Part shown: piece after piece, positions 11,604 through 23,900 of the stretch
Numbering within the stretch: the first letter of the stretch is position 1
Layout: each line of letters begins with the position of its first letter
Assembly: GCA_020746875.1 (NCBI GenBank)
Contig: JAGTJL010000007.1
Span: forward strand, 1,178,001 to 1,242,000
Direction: 5' to 3'
DNA length: 64,000 nucleotides
Source: Rhexocercosporidium sp. MPI-PUGE-AT-0058
Taxonomy: Eukaryota; Ascomycota; Leotiomycetes; Helotiales
Translations under genes and position numbers: made by a program
The notes under the pieces: generated by a model
What the model was told of the DNA's origin: nothing
Database searches by the model: none
The model's input: the letters and a program-made list of their open reading frames with translations, nothing else

Positions 11604-13035
11604 CTAAACATTCTTCGTCAACATCTGACTCCGCTTCCAAACCTCGACCTCTAAACCGCCTCTCAAAACACCAATCCTCATCGTCGAGAGCAGATTATGC
11701 GCAGCGTTCAAATGGTTATAGACCCCACCATTAAACATCGCCGTAGCATCTTTCCCAATAGCTGAAGAGATCAATGCTTTCCCACCGGGATGATCCTTCA
11801 CAAATCCTCCAACATCATGAATAACCCCTCCAATTGCCACCAGCGCCTCTCCCTCCTTCGCCCTCGCCACAAAATCTTCCCACTCGATCAGCGGCAACTT
11901 GTCCAACGGTACGCCCCAATCCAGTCCAGCACGGTTCCGGTCAATCTTCTTCTGCAGCTGCTGCACCCGGCCTTTCTCAATCTCGTTACCCGGAAAAGTT
12001 TTCAAGTTGCTGGCTAGACCGAGCTGTTTCCAGAGGTAGATGCACCATTTCGTCGGGTCGTATTGGTGCCATTGAATGGCATTGCGGTAGTCAGAGGGGA
12101 ATTCGTGGTGGAAGTTGTGGTAGCCTTCGCCGAGGGTAACAAGGGCTGTGATAACGTGGTCACGGGGTGAGTTGCGGTCGTCGAAGGGTTGATCTCCTAT
12201 CCCTGGTAATCGAAGTTGAGTCAGTTTTTGCCTCTCTCAGATTGGTGAGGGGATAAGAGCAAGTACGTACAATGAGCGAGCGAGTTCACGCAGAACGTAG
12301 CTTGCTGGACCACCAGAAGCCTCAATATACCGGCATATATCAAGCCACCTTTCCAATCACCCCATCCTAATCCTGCAACTACGCAAGGGAACAAGAATGA
12401 CATTGACAGCGCAATGGTGACGAAGTTCCGGTGCTGCCACATAACTACGGGATCGTTATTCAGATCCGTGATATCCACACGTCCGATTCTCTGAGGGTCT
12501 TGCTTCAACACCATCCATCCCATGTGGGAATACAGAAGGCCTTTCTGGACTGAATATGGATCTTTGAGGGTATCCGTATATCGATGGTGGGCGCGGTGAT
12601 TTCGAGACCACCATCGGATTGAGCCTTGAATGGCACCTCCTCCGAGGAGTGCGAGGGATATTTGGATGGGAAAGGTGGCGGTATATGAGGTATGAGACCA
12701 GAGTCTATGGTAACCTATTCACGTCGTCAACATTCCATCTCCAACAAACAGCACCCACTATTGACTCCACAATCAATTCCGATCTACATACCAGCAGTGA
12801 TTCCTAGCCCAGTCACGAAATAATACGCAAGAGCCCAAATGGCAGTCTTCATCAACAGCGGTGTGGAAAACGCTGAGTAGATCCCGAGCAGTGGGATTCC
12901 TGCTACAAAAATGACGTTGATCCACGCGATGTGCTCGTACCAATTCGCCCATGTGAAGGCTTGGTTTCCGATGTGTGCTTTCTTGAGAGTGGAACTTGGT
13001 CTGAACCGCGATGTTGAGGCTATAGATGGAGCCAT
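11604..13035 (-). CDS. OLE1: Acyl-CoA delta-9 fatty acid desaturase with cytochrome b5 domain
   Basis: Three exons (12792-13035, 12271-12714, 11604-12202) encode 428 residues. The three histidine boxes that bind the di-iron centre are present in order: HRLWSH, HRAHH and HNFHHEFP. Hydrophobic segments flank them, as expected of this ER membrane enzyme. The C-terminal third is a fused cytochrome b5 domain with the heme motif HPGG ([12 protein letters not shown]) and a second heme His in YNHLNAAH. The enzyme makes oleoyl- and palmitoleoyl-CoA using NADH, cytochrome b5 reductase and oxygen. The length is slightly short of yeast Ole1 because the N-terminus is compact. No disruption seen. Confidence 0.93.
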
Positions 13036-14549
13036 ATTAAAGTCGTCGTAACTAACACTGATAGAATAACACCAATGAGAGAGGAAGTCGCAGCAAATTC
13101 AAATTTGGAAATAAAGTTGAGGCAGCAAAATTTTTCACATTTTTGCAAAGACATTTCAATTCCTCATATACTTATTTGAAACTCCATCACGACTCCGAAG
13201 TGACGTTTAATTTTGTTGGGATTTCAACCACGACGCTTTTCAGCGTGCTTCTCTACCTAGGGATGGATGATCAACAGGATCATTCGTCACGCCTTGAAAC
13301 GTGGGTCGATTGCGCCGCCTCCTCGGCTGTTGTCTGACAGGAAAACAGTTCAGAAATCGACCCATGGATGAGATTACCATGTGATGCCTCGGTGAATTTT
13401 AGGACTTTCGTTTTGTCGGTGGAGGATTGCGGAACATAGAACTGGGAATTGTCTTTGTTGAGGTCTCTACTACTGTTGGCTATCAATAATGTTGGGTTTG
13501 GGATGGATGTCGGACAAGTGGAAATGTGGATAGATGTTCTAACGAGTGGATAAGCAGTTCTGGGGAGTCAGTGGGGATGGCTTTAATGCTTACTGACTTG
13601 GGAGAAAGGGGCATATCGAGAGATGTAAGAATTAAATGAGGTTTTCAATCATTTCGGAAATATAGTCTTAGCATTCAAGGTAAGAAAATGCGGAGGGCAA
13701 ATTTCTGAAAACGGTGATATCATGTGATACAAACATGACTTGGAAACATACACTGGTGGCCAAGTAAAATGAGCAAAAGCGCTACGCATGCCTGATTTGC
13801 TGTACTTGTTTTGTTAGTAGACTGGCTTGTGCAAGCCAATATGAGCAGGATTGGACATTGGGGCAATCGAGGCTGGATGTTCTGTGGCAGGAGTGAGTCA
13901 AGGAGAGAAAACCATTTCTACTCGTAATACCTTAGAGATTTTGGGACTTTATCTTATAAACTTTGGACAACTACTTAAAGGGTTAAACTTGACTAGAGTC
14001 GTATCTAGACTGATTTTATAGGCTACAGAGTTTTGAATCGCAATTGTTGATTCTTCGCTTCTTCCCAGGGGATTTCTTTCCCCTTCAGACAGTCCCAGCG
14101 GATTTGTGAAAATTAGGACAATACTTACATTGGCTCAGATTGAAGGTTTGATTGGATGGAGAATAAAATGACAACTTGAAGTTTTGACCTTTCGTCCACA
14201 TCAACGTTGAAGATCCAATGCTTCCCCCAGAGCTCGCTTAAAACAGGAGATGGCGGGGGACAAGAAACTAAGGGATGTTTACGTACCTCCCGCCTCATTT
14301 GTAACACAGGCCAACATTTTGGATTCCCCCCATCAGATGCCTTGCCCTCCTCCGAGGAACGATATATGAGACATGGTGTAAGGCTGATCAAGCACGCATT
14401 CCAAAGTCGGAATGCCCGGCGCGAAGCGATGACTCAGATCTCGATGGATGATCTAACCAGGCGCGTATTGTCAGTTCTCTTTCTGTTTGACTTGTGCTTG
14501 TGTAAACAAATCTCTAGTTTAGATACCCAAAACTTCATTATCCACCACG
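13036..14549. other. Large divergent intergenic region
   Basis: About 1.5 kb between the divergently read desaturase and acyltransferase genes. I recognise no gene on either strand. Sequence is unremarkable apart from TC-rich patches. A long upstream region would suit a regulated desaturase gene, but I cannot name sites. Confidence 0.45.
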
Positions 14550-16034
14550 ATGGGACTGCTTCATCGGCTCTTATTATTTTTGCCGTCACATTGCCTTCAT
14601 CGTTACGAGCTTTTGACTCCCAGCGACTCATCTCCCAACGATGACTTGGGGCAAGAACCCAAAGAATCTGCTGTGAAAACATCTACCAGGGATATCCGGA
14701 TTATTGGATGCGCGAAAGCCGTTGGCGTATTCTTAACTCCATCTTTCCTGGAAAGAAATGGAAGGAAAGTTGAAAGAAGGATTACAGAAACTTCGTACTT
14801 GAATGGTGTCCGCGGTCTGGCAGCATCTCTTGTCTACATCCAGCACCTTTTATACGCCCACTGGCTACACAATGGATACGCAGGACGACCGGAAGACTTC
14901 ATCATTCAGCTCCCATTTCTTCGGCTGCTCTTCTCGGGCCGTTTCATGGTAGCGATATTCTTCATTCTCTCCGGCTACGTGCTCTCTTACAAGCCCCTTC
15001 AATTAGCACGAAAGGGCGACACTCGAGCTCTATACGACAACCTTTCCTCAGCAGCGTTTCGTCGAACTCCGCGATTGTTCCTTCCAATTGTGCCAGCTAT
15101 GTTTGGCACAGCGATAGTGATTTATTTTACTTGCTACGGGGCCGAGAACTTTACACGCGATGTCTGCATACCAAAAGCCTCATCGCTGTGGCGCCAGATC
15201 TGGGACTATGTGCGTGTGCTATTTCGCTTGGTCGATCCAAGTTTCTGGAGGGAATACTATCCACCTGGCTTGCCTCACTTGTGGACTCTGCCAATGGAAT
15301 TTCGAGGGTCCATGGTCGTCTTCCTCATCGTCCTCGGACTCGGCAACACCCGACCACTTTATAGGCTGGGTCTGCTAATTATTTTTGCTTTGTTCTTCCT
15401 TCACCTGGGTAGGTGGGAGATCTTCCTCTTCACGAGCGGACCAATCCTCGCCGAGTTTCGAATTTATCGCAAAGAAAGTTCCCCCGAAATGGATTTAGGT
15501 GGAACCAGATCTAAGAAGCCTTTCTACCTGAATACTGCAAGAACAATCTTGTGGGCTGGAACATTCATCCTCGGTCTCTTCCTCGGTAGCTGGCCAGCTT
15601 TTCAAGCATGCGATTCTCACGGCTTCCGCAACTTCTGTAGCCTCACACCTGCACAGTACTCTGGCGATGAAGTCGCACAGCAATATTTCTGGGTTTCAAT
15701 TGGTGCATTTCTTCTCCTTCTATCTTTCGAGAACCTCGAGATCCTGCAACGACCTTTCACGACGAAACTAGCGAGTTACATGGGGGATATCTCATTTGGA
15801 TTCTACATCGTTCATTGGACTATGCTTTTCACAGTTGGGACTGTGATCATTGGAAACTGCAAGAGGTGGTTACCGTATGGGTACCCGAATTATAGTGTAG
15901 GGTTCTTCGTAGGCACGATCCTCACGACGCCGTTTGTGGTCTGGGTTGGGGATTTGCACTGGCGGGCATTTGACAATGGGGCAGTAAGGTGTGCTCGATG
16001 GCTTAATACGAGGTGTGGTAGAAAGCTGGAGTGA
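14550..16034 (+). CDS. Acyltransferase-3 family multi-pass membrane protein
   Basis: A single exon of 494 codons. The acyltransferase-3 (PF01757) signature is clear: TSYLNGVRGLAASLVYIQHL with the conserved Arg and a His shortly after, then FMVAIFFILSGYVLSYKPL, the loop PHLWTLPMEFRGSMVVFL, and several further membrane helices ending in FYIVHWTMLF. Family members move acyl groups across or at membranes onto sugars, lipids or secondary metabolites; the substrate here is unknown. A second, decayed member of the same family lies at 24940-26444. ATG 14550 is the first in-frame Met with a plausible N-terminus. Confidence 0.88.
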   Translation: MGLLHRLLLFLPSHCLHRYELLTPSDSSPNDDLGQEPKESAVKTSTRDIRIIGCAKAVGVFLTPSFLERNGRKVERRITETSYLNGVRGLAASLVYIQHLLYAHWLHNGYAGRPEDFIIQLPFLRLLFSGRFMVAIFFILSGYVLSYKPLQLARKGDTRALYDNLSSAAFRRTPRLFLPIVPAMFGTAIVIYFTCYGAENFTRDVCIPKASSLWRQIWDYVRVLFRLVDPSFWREYYPPGLPHLWTLPMEFRGSMVVFLIVLGLGNTRPLYRLGLLIIFALFFLHLGRWEIFLFTSGPILAEFRIYRKESSPEMDLGGTRSKKPFYLNTARTILWAGTFILGLFLGSWPAFQACDSHGFRNFCSLTPAQYSGDEVAQQYFWVSIGAFLLLLSFENLEILQRPFTTKLASYMGDISFGFYIVHWTMLFTVGTVIIGNCKRWLPYGYPNYSVGFFVGTILTTPFVVWVGDLHWRAFDNGAVRCARWLNTRCGRKLE

Positions 16035-17326
16035 CCTTGGTGAAGGATGTAAATGTGGCTAGTCCTGTCCGTGGAGTGTGCGAGAAGCATGGCATTTTTG
16101 GTTTGGCACTTGATCCCCTTCCACCGGGCTTCACGATTTTGATTGGCGCGAAAATACATCATTATCCGTTCGTGTGGTTCGGGAATAGCGTTTCCTCTGA
16201 AGTTGATAGTTTCCGTAATGCTGGGGTTGCTGATTGTGTCTGCCGTGCTGTTGGATCAAGATGCTGACAGCACGTTTAACGTTTCCCCTACAACGCTATT
16301 GTAATATCTCTATTTTAGTTATACAGTCCCGACATCCGGTAACTTGTCCAACATTCTGGTCCTGACCAGTCCTTGATTGCTACCCCACGATTTTCGATTT
16401 CGCCATCAACCATGACACTACTTCCATATAAACCGAAGCCCCTGAGGCAGCCCGAGCGAGGTTACAATTTAGACTTAAATTGCTCGCGAAAGTTTAACAA
16501 AAGTTTTGAGAGCTGCTGGTTTCAATATCGTTAAAACAATTGAGGAAAGTGCTTTTTTAGTCAATCTTAGTGAGTCTTTGAATCGAAATCCGGACCTAAA
16601 TGGAACAGTCACGGAAATTCACAGCAGAATTCCAAGGGATGAGAAAGATGGAGTTAGACACAAGTCACGCAACGCCCTGGCTAATTGAGATCATCCCTCC
16701 AAAAAAGTTTCAAGCTTCGCGCGGAGGTGAAAGACACGCTCACTTGGCCGCTGGCGAGTATCGAGTCTGCATCAAAAGGGGTACATGCGTTGATTGTCAG
16801 TAGGACCTGGTCTAAAGTTAAGGTTCTATCTAAGCAATCAAATTAGCTACTCATTTCGCTTATGAATAAACAGTCCGAACCTTAACCGGAAATCCGGTTT
16901 ATCCGATTCTCCAGCCCATTTTTCTAGGAATTTCAACTATGGAAGGTGTATATTCTACGGAAACTTTGGAGCTGGTCGAAGAGCTCGATGGAAGATATGT
17001 TGTGGCAACGAGACGGAAACTTCTTCGCTGAAGTTTGGAAAATTATCTTGCGGCTTGCTTGCATCGCCATGCATTTGCAATTTCCGGCTGGAGTTTATCA
17101 AGGAGCTGTGCAAACTTAATTGCTCTGCAACTTCTGAGCAACGTTTCTTGACCCCAGATTTACGAGAACTCTCCTTGAAACTTGCACAACTCAAAAAAGA
17201 AACTTGTGGAACAATGGGGCCAATTGAATGATTAAAAGCTAAAGCCTGGTGTCTTATACTCGAAGTGATGCCCACCAAAAGTCTCTCTTCCTCCGCAAGC
17301 TTTTTATCCACCACTTCTCCTTCAGG
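16035..17326. other. Intergenic region
   Basis: About 1.3 kb without a recognisable gene on either strand. It contains the 5' flank of the subtilisin gene. Open frames are short and unconvincing. Confidence 0.45.
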
Positions 17327-20300
17327 ATGAAGCTGCTTCTTTCGCTACTGTTGGCTTCTTGCCTTTCCACAGATGTGCTTGCAAAGTGTAAGTTCTCCTA
17401 CGGTGTCATAATTGAGTACGAGGATTGGGCCGCTGAGGTATGTTGAATTGGTTTTGGTTGTACAGAAACGTCGTCTCGAATACACACCTAACCCTTTCAC
17501 AAAGGACAACTCTGCTCTCCTCGATGATGTCAAAGCCACCGTAGGGAGAAGCAACCAAGTTGACGAAGTCGACGTCAAACCACGCATAGAGCTATCATCT
17601 TCGATTTTCCGAGGAGTCTCTGCCAGCATTTCTGGTGTGGGCAATGAAGTCTCGGCGGATTTGATTCAGAGCAAGATCCAAAACCTCAGAGTCGTGAAGA
17701 AAGTGTCACCAATCTCTATTTTGCGCATGGTATCACCAGTTGGCTCATCCCCCTACTCTGGTCCGGAATCTCGACGCGACTACGCCTCCTTGGATGTCGG
17801 CATCCAAGTCACCAGCAAGGAAGAAAACTCAGGCAACACTGAATCTTCGACTCATGTAATGTAAGTCTAGTCTTGGAAAATAAAAATCAGGTGTCAACTG
17901 TATCTGGAAATCAATTCTGGGGGCCGCCTGTAATACTATATTTATGTGGAGATCATTCAGAGTTTGCAGGACAAGAGAAAGCTAATTCAATACTTCCGAC
18001 TCCCAGGACCGGCGTTGATAAGCTTCACGGCGAAGGATTCAAAGGTAAAGGTATCAAAATTGCAATCATGGACAGTGGATTCGACTATAAGCAAGATGCG
18101 CTTGGTAATGCGATCGGGCCAGGACACAAGGTCACTTACGGCTATGACTGGGTTGGCGATGACTACAATGCCGACAATCCGGACACGGTAGCTGTTGAAG
18201 ATAATGATCCATACGCCGATTGCAGCATTCATGGCACTCATGTTTTCGGTATAGTTGGTTCCAATCCTACCAAATTTGGGGTGTCGGGAGTTGCCCCCGA
18301 GGCCACGTATGAACTCCACAGGGTCTTTGGATGTCAAGGTACTGTTTCGAACGATGTCGCTATCAAAGCTTCCATTGCTATCTATGTAAGTCATCTGATG
18401 GAAATAGCCTTCGACTCCTTTGACAGGATTCGCGTAATTTCTGGTTGTTTTATTACACATATTGTCATGGTCTGATGTACATACAAAGGAGCGTGGAGTC
18501 GACGTCATAACGGCTTCAATTGGGGCAGGATCTGTTTATCCAGATGGTTAGTTCTCCCAGCCCTGCACTCGTTGAAGTATTTCTTGCTGCAAATTCTCAC
18601 TGATTGCTTAGGGTCATGGTCGACGGTCGCACAACGCATCAATCAAAATGGAACCTATTTCCAACTCTCAGCAGGCAATTTAGGATCCGGTTACTATACT
18701 GGTATCCACCCAGCCACAGGGATTGACGTCCCAGCAATCGGTGCTGTCTACAATACCGAGACACCGTTTTACGAATGGAGTGGAAATTACACGTCCGGAG
18801 CCACTACAACCGATCTCAAATGGGTTCCTGGAGACCAAATTTCTTTTCCACCCGTCTTCAATCTATGGACTGCGTCGTCCGAAGAGTCGGATATCCTGAA
18901 TACAGGCTGCGGTCCTTACCCGTCAGATCTTGAGCTCCCAGACTTCAACACCACCGCCGTCTTGGTCGGCCGGGAATGGATCTCCCCTTGTGACGGTTAT
19001 GAAGTGCAGGACTACCTTGCGTCCATTGGAGTCAAATACACTCTCTTCTGTGAGTTACTGAGGTGTTTCATAGCTTCCGAGCTTTCGTCCCATATTATGA
19101 CTGCAAATTGTGATTAAATGCTAATTTATTCACCACTACCTAGACATCAAACAGCCCGACAACCCTGTCACTGGACCATATGCTCGATTTGCCGAGCCGA
19201 ATATTGCTGGTCTCGGAAGCTTGCGAGAAAGTGCAGGAAAGGAGCTCTTCTCAGCGTACCAGAAAGACAAGACTCTCACTGTCTCCTTATCGAGTTCTTC
19301 CGCCTACAACGACTCGCTTACTGTGATGAAGAACGACATTGCCGGAGGTCGAATGACTCACTACAGCAGCTGGGGTCCTACACTGGATGGCAGAACATAC
19401 CCTACAATTTCTGCCCCAGGTGGACAAATTCTCTCAATATATCCCAGGAGGCTTGGGGGATTTGGTCAGATCTCCGGAACGTCTATGGCTGCTCCATTTT
19501 CCGCTGGCGTGGCTGCACTGTTGATGCAGAAACACCCTGATTGGGACTCCGCAACAATACGGAACGTTCTTTCCACCACGGGAAACCCAATGCCGTACAA
19601 CGACAACTCGACAACGGTGTATGATTTCCTTGCTCCTGTTTTTCAGCAGGGAGGTGGGCTCATTAATGCTTATCGAGCTGTCCACACAACAACCATTGTT
19701 AATGTACCGAGCCTTTCTTTTAACGACACGGCTAACCAGCCTAAATCTCTTTCATTCAAAGTCAAGAACATTGGCATTGCAGCTCAAACTTATAAGTAAG
19801 TCAATTCCTCTTCTCAGCAAGCATATGGATGCTTGATTCTAATATGGACTCACTGCAGGCTCTCTCATATCGGCGCAGCATCTGGCTTTGGGATTTCATC
19901 CAGCAATGTCTACAAACTCTCCAATGACGACACTCGCGAGGTGTCCAACAGCCTTCAGGCCGTCTATGCTACCCTCGAGATTACTCCATCCGAGGTGACC
20001 ATTTACCCTGGTCAGGAGTCCACCATCACAGTCGCGCTCACTAAGCTCCCCAACCTGGATAGGAAGCGACTCCCGTTTTATGGAGGATACATTGCCTTGA
20101 ACTCCACAGATGGCACGCAGACCATCACAGTGCCTTACAGCGGCATCGCCACCTCAGTATACGATACTCCTATTAATATCACCGGATCTTCACTGGGCGC
20201 ATTTAACAGCACTACATTGACTGTAAGCTCTGTTGAGGGACCCGACCTTACGGTCTTCAATATCACCTACAACGGCTCTAACAGTACCTGGGCGGACGGT

Positions 20301-20639
20301 ATATGGCCAGCTTTGCTCATCAAGATCGATTCCGCAATTACAATTCACACTTTCCAACTTCATCTCTTGAAGGGGAATGGTGATCTGTTCTTCGAAGTAG
20401 GGACGCGCTCCAATAGTTACCGCCCCGGGCTTTCCTGGCCTCTGGATGGAACTAATCACAATAACACCTTCATACCGGCTGGCGAGTACAAGTTCCGTCT
20501 TAGCGTATTAAAGATTTATGGGGATAAGGCGAAAGATACGGACTGGATTTCTACCGTCAGCGAACCATTTGTGCTACGGTACACGCCGGAAAGCGTTGGC
20601 CTCCCGTCCAACTCGACAGTTCAGGGACGAAATTGGTAG
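17327..20639 (+). CDS. Secreted subtilisin-like serine protease (S8) with Fn3-like C-terminal domain
   Basis: Seven exons (17327-17437, 17466-17860, 18007-18385, 18489-18546, 18612-19049, 19144-19795, 19859-20639) sum to 2814 nt, 937 residues. Signal peptide MKLLLSLLLASCLSTDVLA; an inhibitor-like propeptide (residues about 25-165); catalytic Asp191 (IAIMDSGFD), His247 (HGTHVFG) and Ser574 (GTSMAAP). The long gap between His and Ser and the C-terminal beta-rich part with many N-glycosylation sites (residues about 640-937) fit Vpr / C5a-peptidase-like fungal S8 proteases. The first intron must be only 28 nt (17438-17465, GTATGT..ACAG) to keep frame, which is exceptional. Likely an extracellular protease. 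Confidence 0.88.
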
Positions 20640-20930
20640 AAGGTGAAGTACCGGCAAATGGTTTCCCTTGTCGAGAATTTCAGATGAAGAATGAAAGTCA
20701 ATCGTTTCGAGATTAGGGTTGCTTTCTAGCCAGATGATGCGGGGGCATTGGTGTTGTACCAAAAGAAAGAAGGAATAGTCGAGATCTAGAATAGCGACCA
20801 GATCAAGAATTTAGCTACATACTCGTCACAGCTCCATCAAATCCCCCAACTTCCTTACCATGTAAGTCAATATGTGTCCTGAGGATGAATGGAGCTTCAA
20901 TAATGCATGTAATGCATCGATGTGTGATAC

Positions 20931-23900
20931 TTAGACAGGCAAATCTGTCGGCGAGCTAACGTCCACCAGCCCACCCTCAGGCAAGTACCGCCCTAGCGTA
21001 TCTCCCATTCCATGTCTGAAAGGCTGTAAATCTCTCACAAGCCCTCCATGCTTTTCTTCATCCCGATGTTCTGCGTTCAGCGGAGGCGTATATTGCTTGA
21101 AACCAGTGGCAGGGACCGACGGTGAAGACGAACCCCCAGCTCTGTCTTCGAGATCTTCAAGTCTTCTCTTTAGTCGTTTGCCTATAAAAGAAGTTAGCTT
21201 TGAGGATCTAGTCGTTCGCTCTAATCTCTCTGTGGGTAAAACTTACGGTAGTTCCGCTGCGCGATGCGATTCTGGATCCGTCGCCGCTCAGCAATGTCTG
21301 TGATGTGAGTCCAGTCTTGGTCAGCAGCCGGTACGGTTTTCGGGCTTGAAATGGAAATCAATACTGCCGGATTGGTCTTGGTAGTATTGGGTGAGCTCCC
21401 ACGGAGTTGACGATCCGGTGTTCTGCGGAAGCTGTAAGTGTATTGATTTTTTGGTTGTGTTTCAGTTGGAGTTCGGCTTAAGGGCGGGACTGAAGATCTG
21501 GTCATCACGTCAAAAGCTTCTGGACTGGCGTATGCTGCACTTAATTTGTCGCTGGTTCTTGGTCGTAGAGGAGCTGGTTCGTGATATTGCCTAAAGTGCA
21601 TGGAAGGGTTCGTAGAAGACAATTCAGGTGTCCTTGTTTTCGGTGTCTCCTGATTTTCTGGTATCATTGCTGCTCCAGCCACACTGTTGCCTGACCCCAC
21701 AGGAGATGTTTCTGGGACTGATGATATCTTCATCTTTTTTTCAGGCGGGCAGTACCATTCTTTGCTATGATAAGAAGCACTTGGCTCTGTTTTGACCATG
21801 GTCTTCTCATCTGCTACGGAAGGACTTCTTGACGTCTCGGGATAATCAGATTTCGGGGCAATCAAAGCAAGCCTTTTCTCATTCCAGGAAGTTTCGTCAT
21901 CCTGAGATACATGCTTTGGAAGTGGTGATAGCGGAGTGCCGTATGAGCCGAAGGGTGAGGGCATATGGACCATTGTATCTCGTTTCATTATTTGTTGTCT
22001 CACGGACTCATTTTGCTGGACTTGGAAAGCCGAGATCTTCGCATCTGGTGTCTTAAACCGCTCATGGTCGACTGAAATGGGAGACATTGTGCTCTGTAAA
22101 GCTGTATCAGGATACCGGGGAAGGTATACGCTTGTTTCGTGAGGGAGTGGCTCTCGCTCCGAGTAAGGCGTTGATGGCCCCCTGTGAGGCCCGTGAAGTT
22201 TCTGTAGCAGGGACTTATCGTAAGTAGCTGCGTTTGCTCCGTACTCCCCGGGTATCGAGCTCTGAAATGGCGGCAACGTGGCTTGAATCCGGGGTAGGCG
22301 GTCTCTGGGTAAGTTGGCGTTCCTCGACTTTTCTTCCGCCAGGGCAATCTCAACCTCGTCTGAGCACACCGATGTCAGCGTCTTTATCCCTTCGTAGACT
22401 TGCCAGAGCAATAAAGGACAGAGAACTCACCGAGTCTTCTCCGTAGATTATCAACGTAGTCTTTTGATGGCACTTCCCTTCTGCTGATTTGAGGATAGGT
22501 ACACCTTGAGCCGGCCAGATCACACCTATTACAACCTTTGGAGACTCCATCACAATTTGCGCCCATCGACATACAGTTATGGCATGTCCGGGATGGCTCT
22601 TCCATGGAGGATTCTTGCGTCGAAGTTGACTTGAGTTGAGCCGATGCAGCAACTTCTATTCCTGGCACTAGACTCGCCCCCAGAAAATTAGGTGAGGTAA
22701 CATATCCCACGAACGAGCAAGCGGCATGCTCCGGAAGAAGGTTCCAGATAAAAACAGGAATAGATAGAAGAACCAAAGCAGAGAAGCTGCTGTACACCGC
22801 TTCGACTTTGGCGTATTTGATTAACGTCGGGCAGGAAGCCAACCACTTCTGACACAACTCCGAGTTCAGCTTTTGGTGTTTTTCTACTGCCAGCGATATA
22901 ATAACTCGTGGAACTTCGTATTCGTCTCCGTGAATGCTGTTCATGGATTCTTGTTGGTATACTTTACCCTTCGGAGTGGATAATCGAGGGTTGTATAGTG
23001 ATTCATACTCTCCGGCTCTGGGTTTAGAGCTCGATGCCTCTGTTGAAGAACTTGCCCCTTTGATTCTATCACTCATTGGTATCCTTCGTCCAAGCTCGAT
23101 ACTGGGTAGTGTTGGATCTGCCGTAGCAACCATGTAGATCGGTGTTCGTCTACACTCTAGTTTCCTTCTCTTCCCATTCTGCATCCGCTCTGGCCGCTCA
23201 TGCTTCAGAACAGATAACACCTTGTTGTGTAACATGGCAGCCGAAAATGGTGGGCTATCAATCCAATCTTCTAGGACTTCTATCAAAGAATTTGTGAAGG
23301 AGTATCGGCCAGGTTGGGGGGCGATGCTTTCGAACCCACAAGCTGCGATGGTTTCTGTAACGGCTGATCCAACAGCTGGTGCCGCGCTTGCTGCTGCACA
23401 GCAGTCTAGAAGTAGCAGGACGTCGAAATCGGCCTTCTCAAACAACGTTTGGATCGCTGACCATTCCAGTGACGCGTATGCTGGATCTTGTTTACTGGTT
23501 CTTATTAGCCTTCCTCAAAGTAATTTCAAGTTTCTTCAATACCAGGTCCAGGTTGCTCCTCTGCTCGAATTTATGCCAGCATGGCCTGCGTAATACACAA
23601 TGACCAAACCTCCATTCCCGTCGTTCTCTTCAACGACATCGACGACTTTGCTCATGAGCTTCAAATGAGAGTTTTTGGTTGGAATCAGCCATCTGTCAGT
23701 CTCAAATCCGTAATGCCTGAACACTTTCTCGAGATCATCGACTTCCCACTCCACCTGAACACATATCAGTATGAAAGAGCTCAATCCCCCCCAGAGGTGG
23801 GAACCACTTACATTCATCTCATCATCTTCCCATCTCAGCAAGAGAACAGAGACACTGCTGTATCTCGTTTGCGCCCTCCTCTCGTTTGGAAAAGCACGAT

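Noticed and set aside
17388..17465. A 78-nt intron (GTAAGT donor) in place of the 28-nt one in the subtilisin gene
   Set aside because: It makes a stop codon at the junction and loses frame with the propeptide.
22360..22430. A shorter 32-nt intron (GTGAGT to GGCAAG) between the zinc cluster and the bZIP part of the caspase fusion
   Set aside because: It also keeps frame, but the 71-nt version ends at a normal CTCAG and gives the expected coil NLRRRLDEVEIALAEE.
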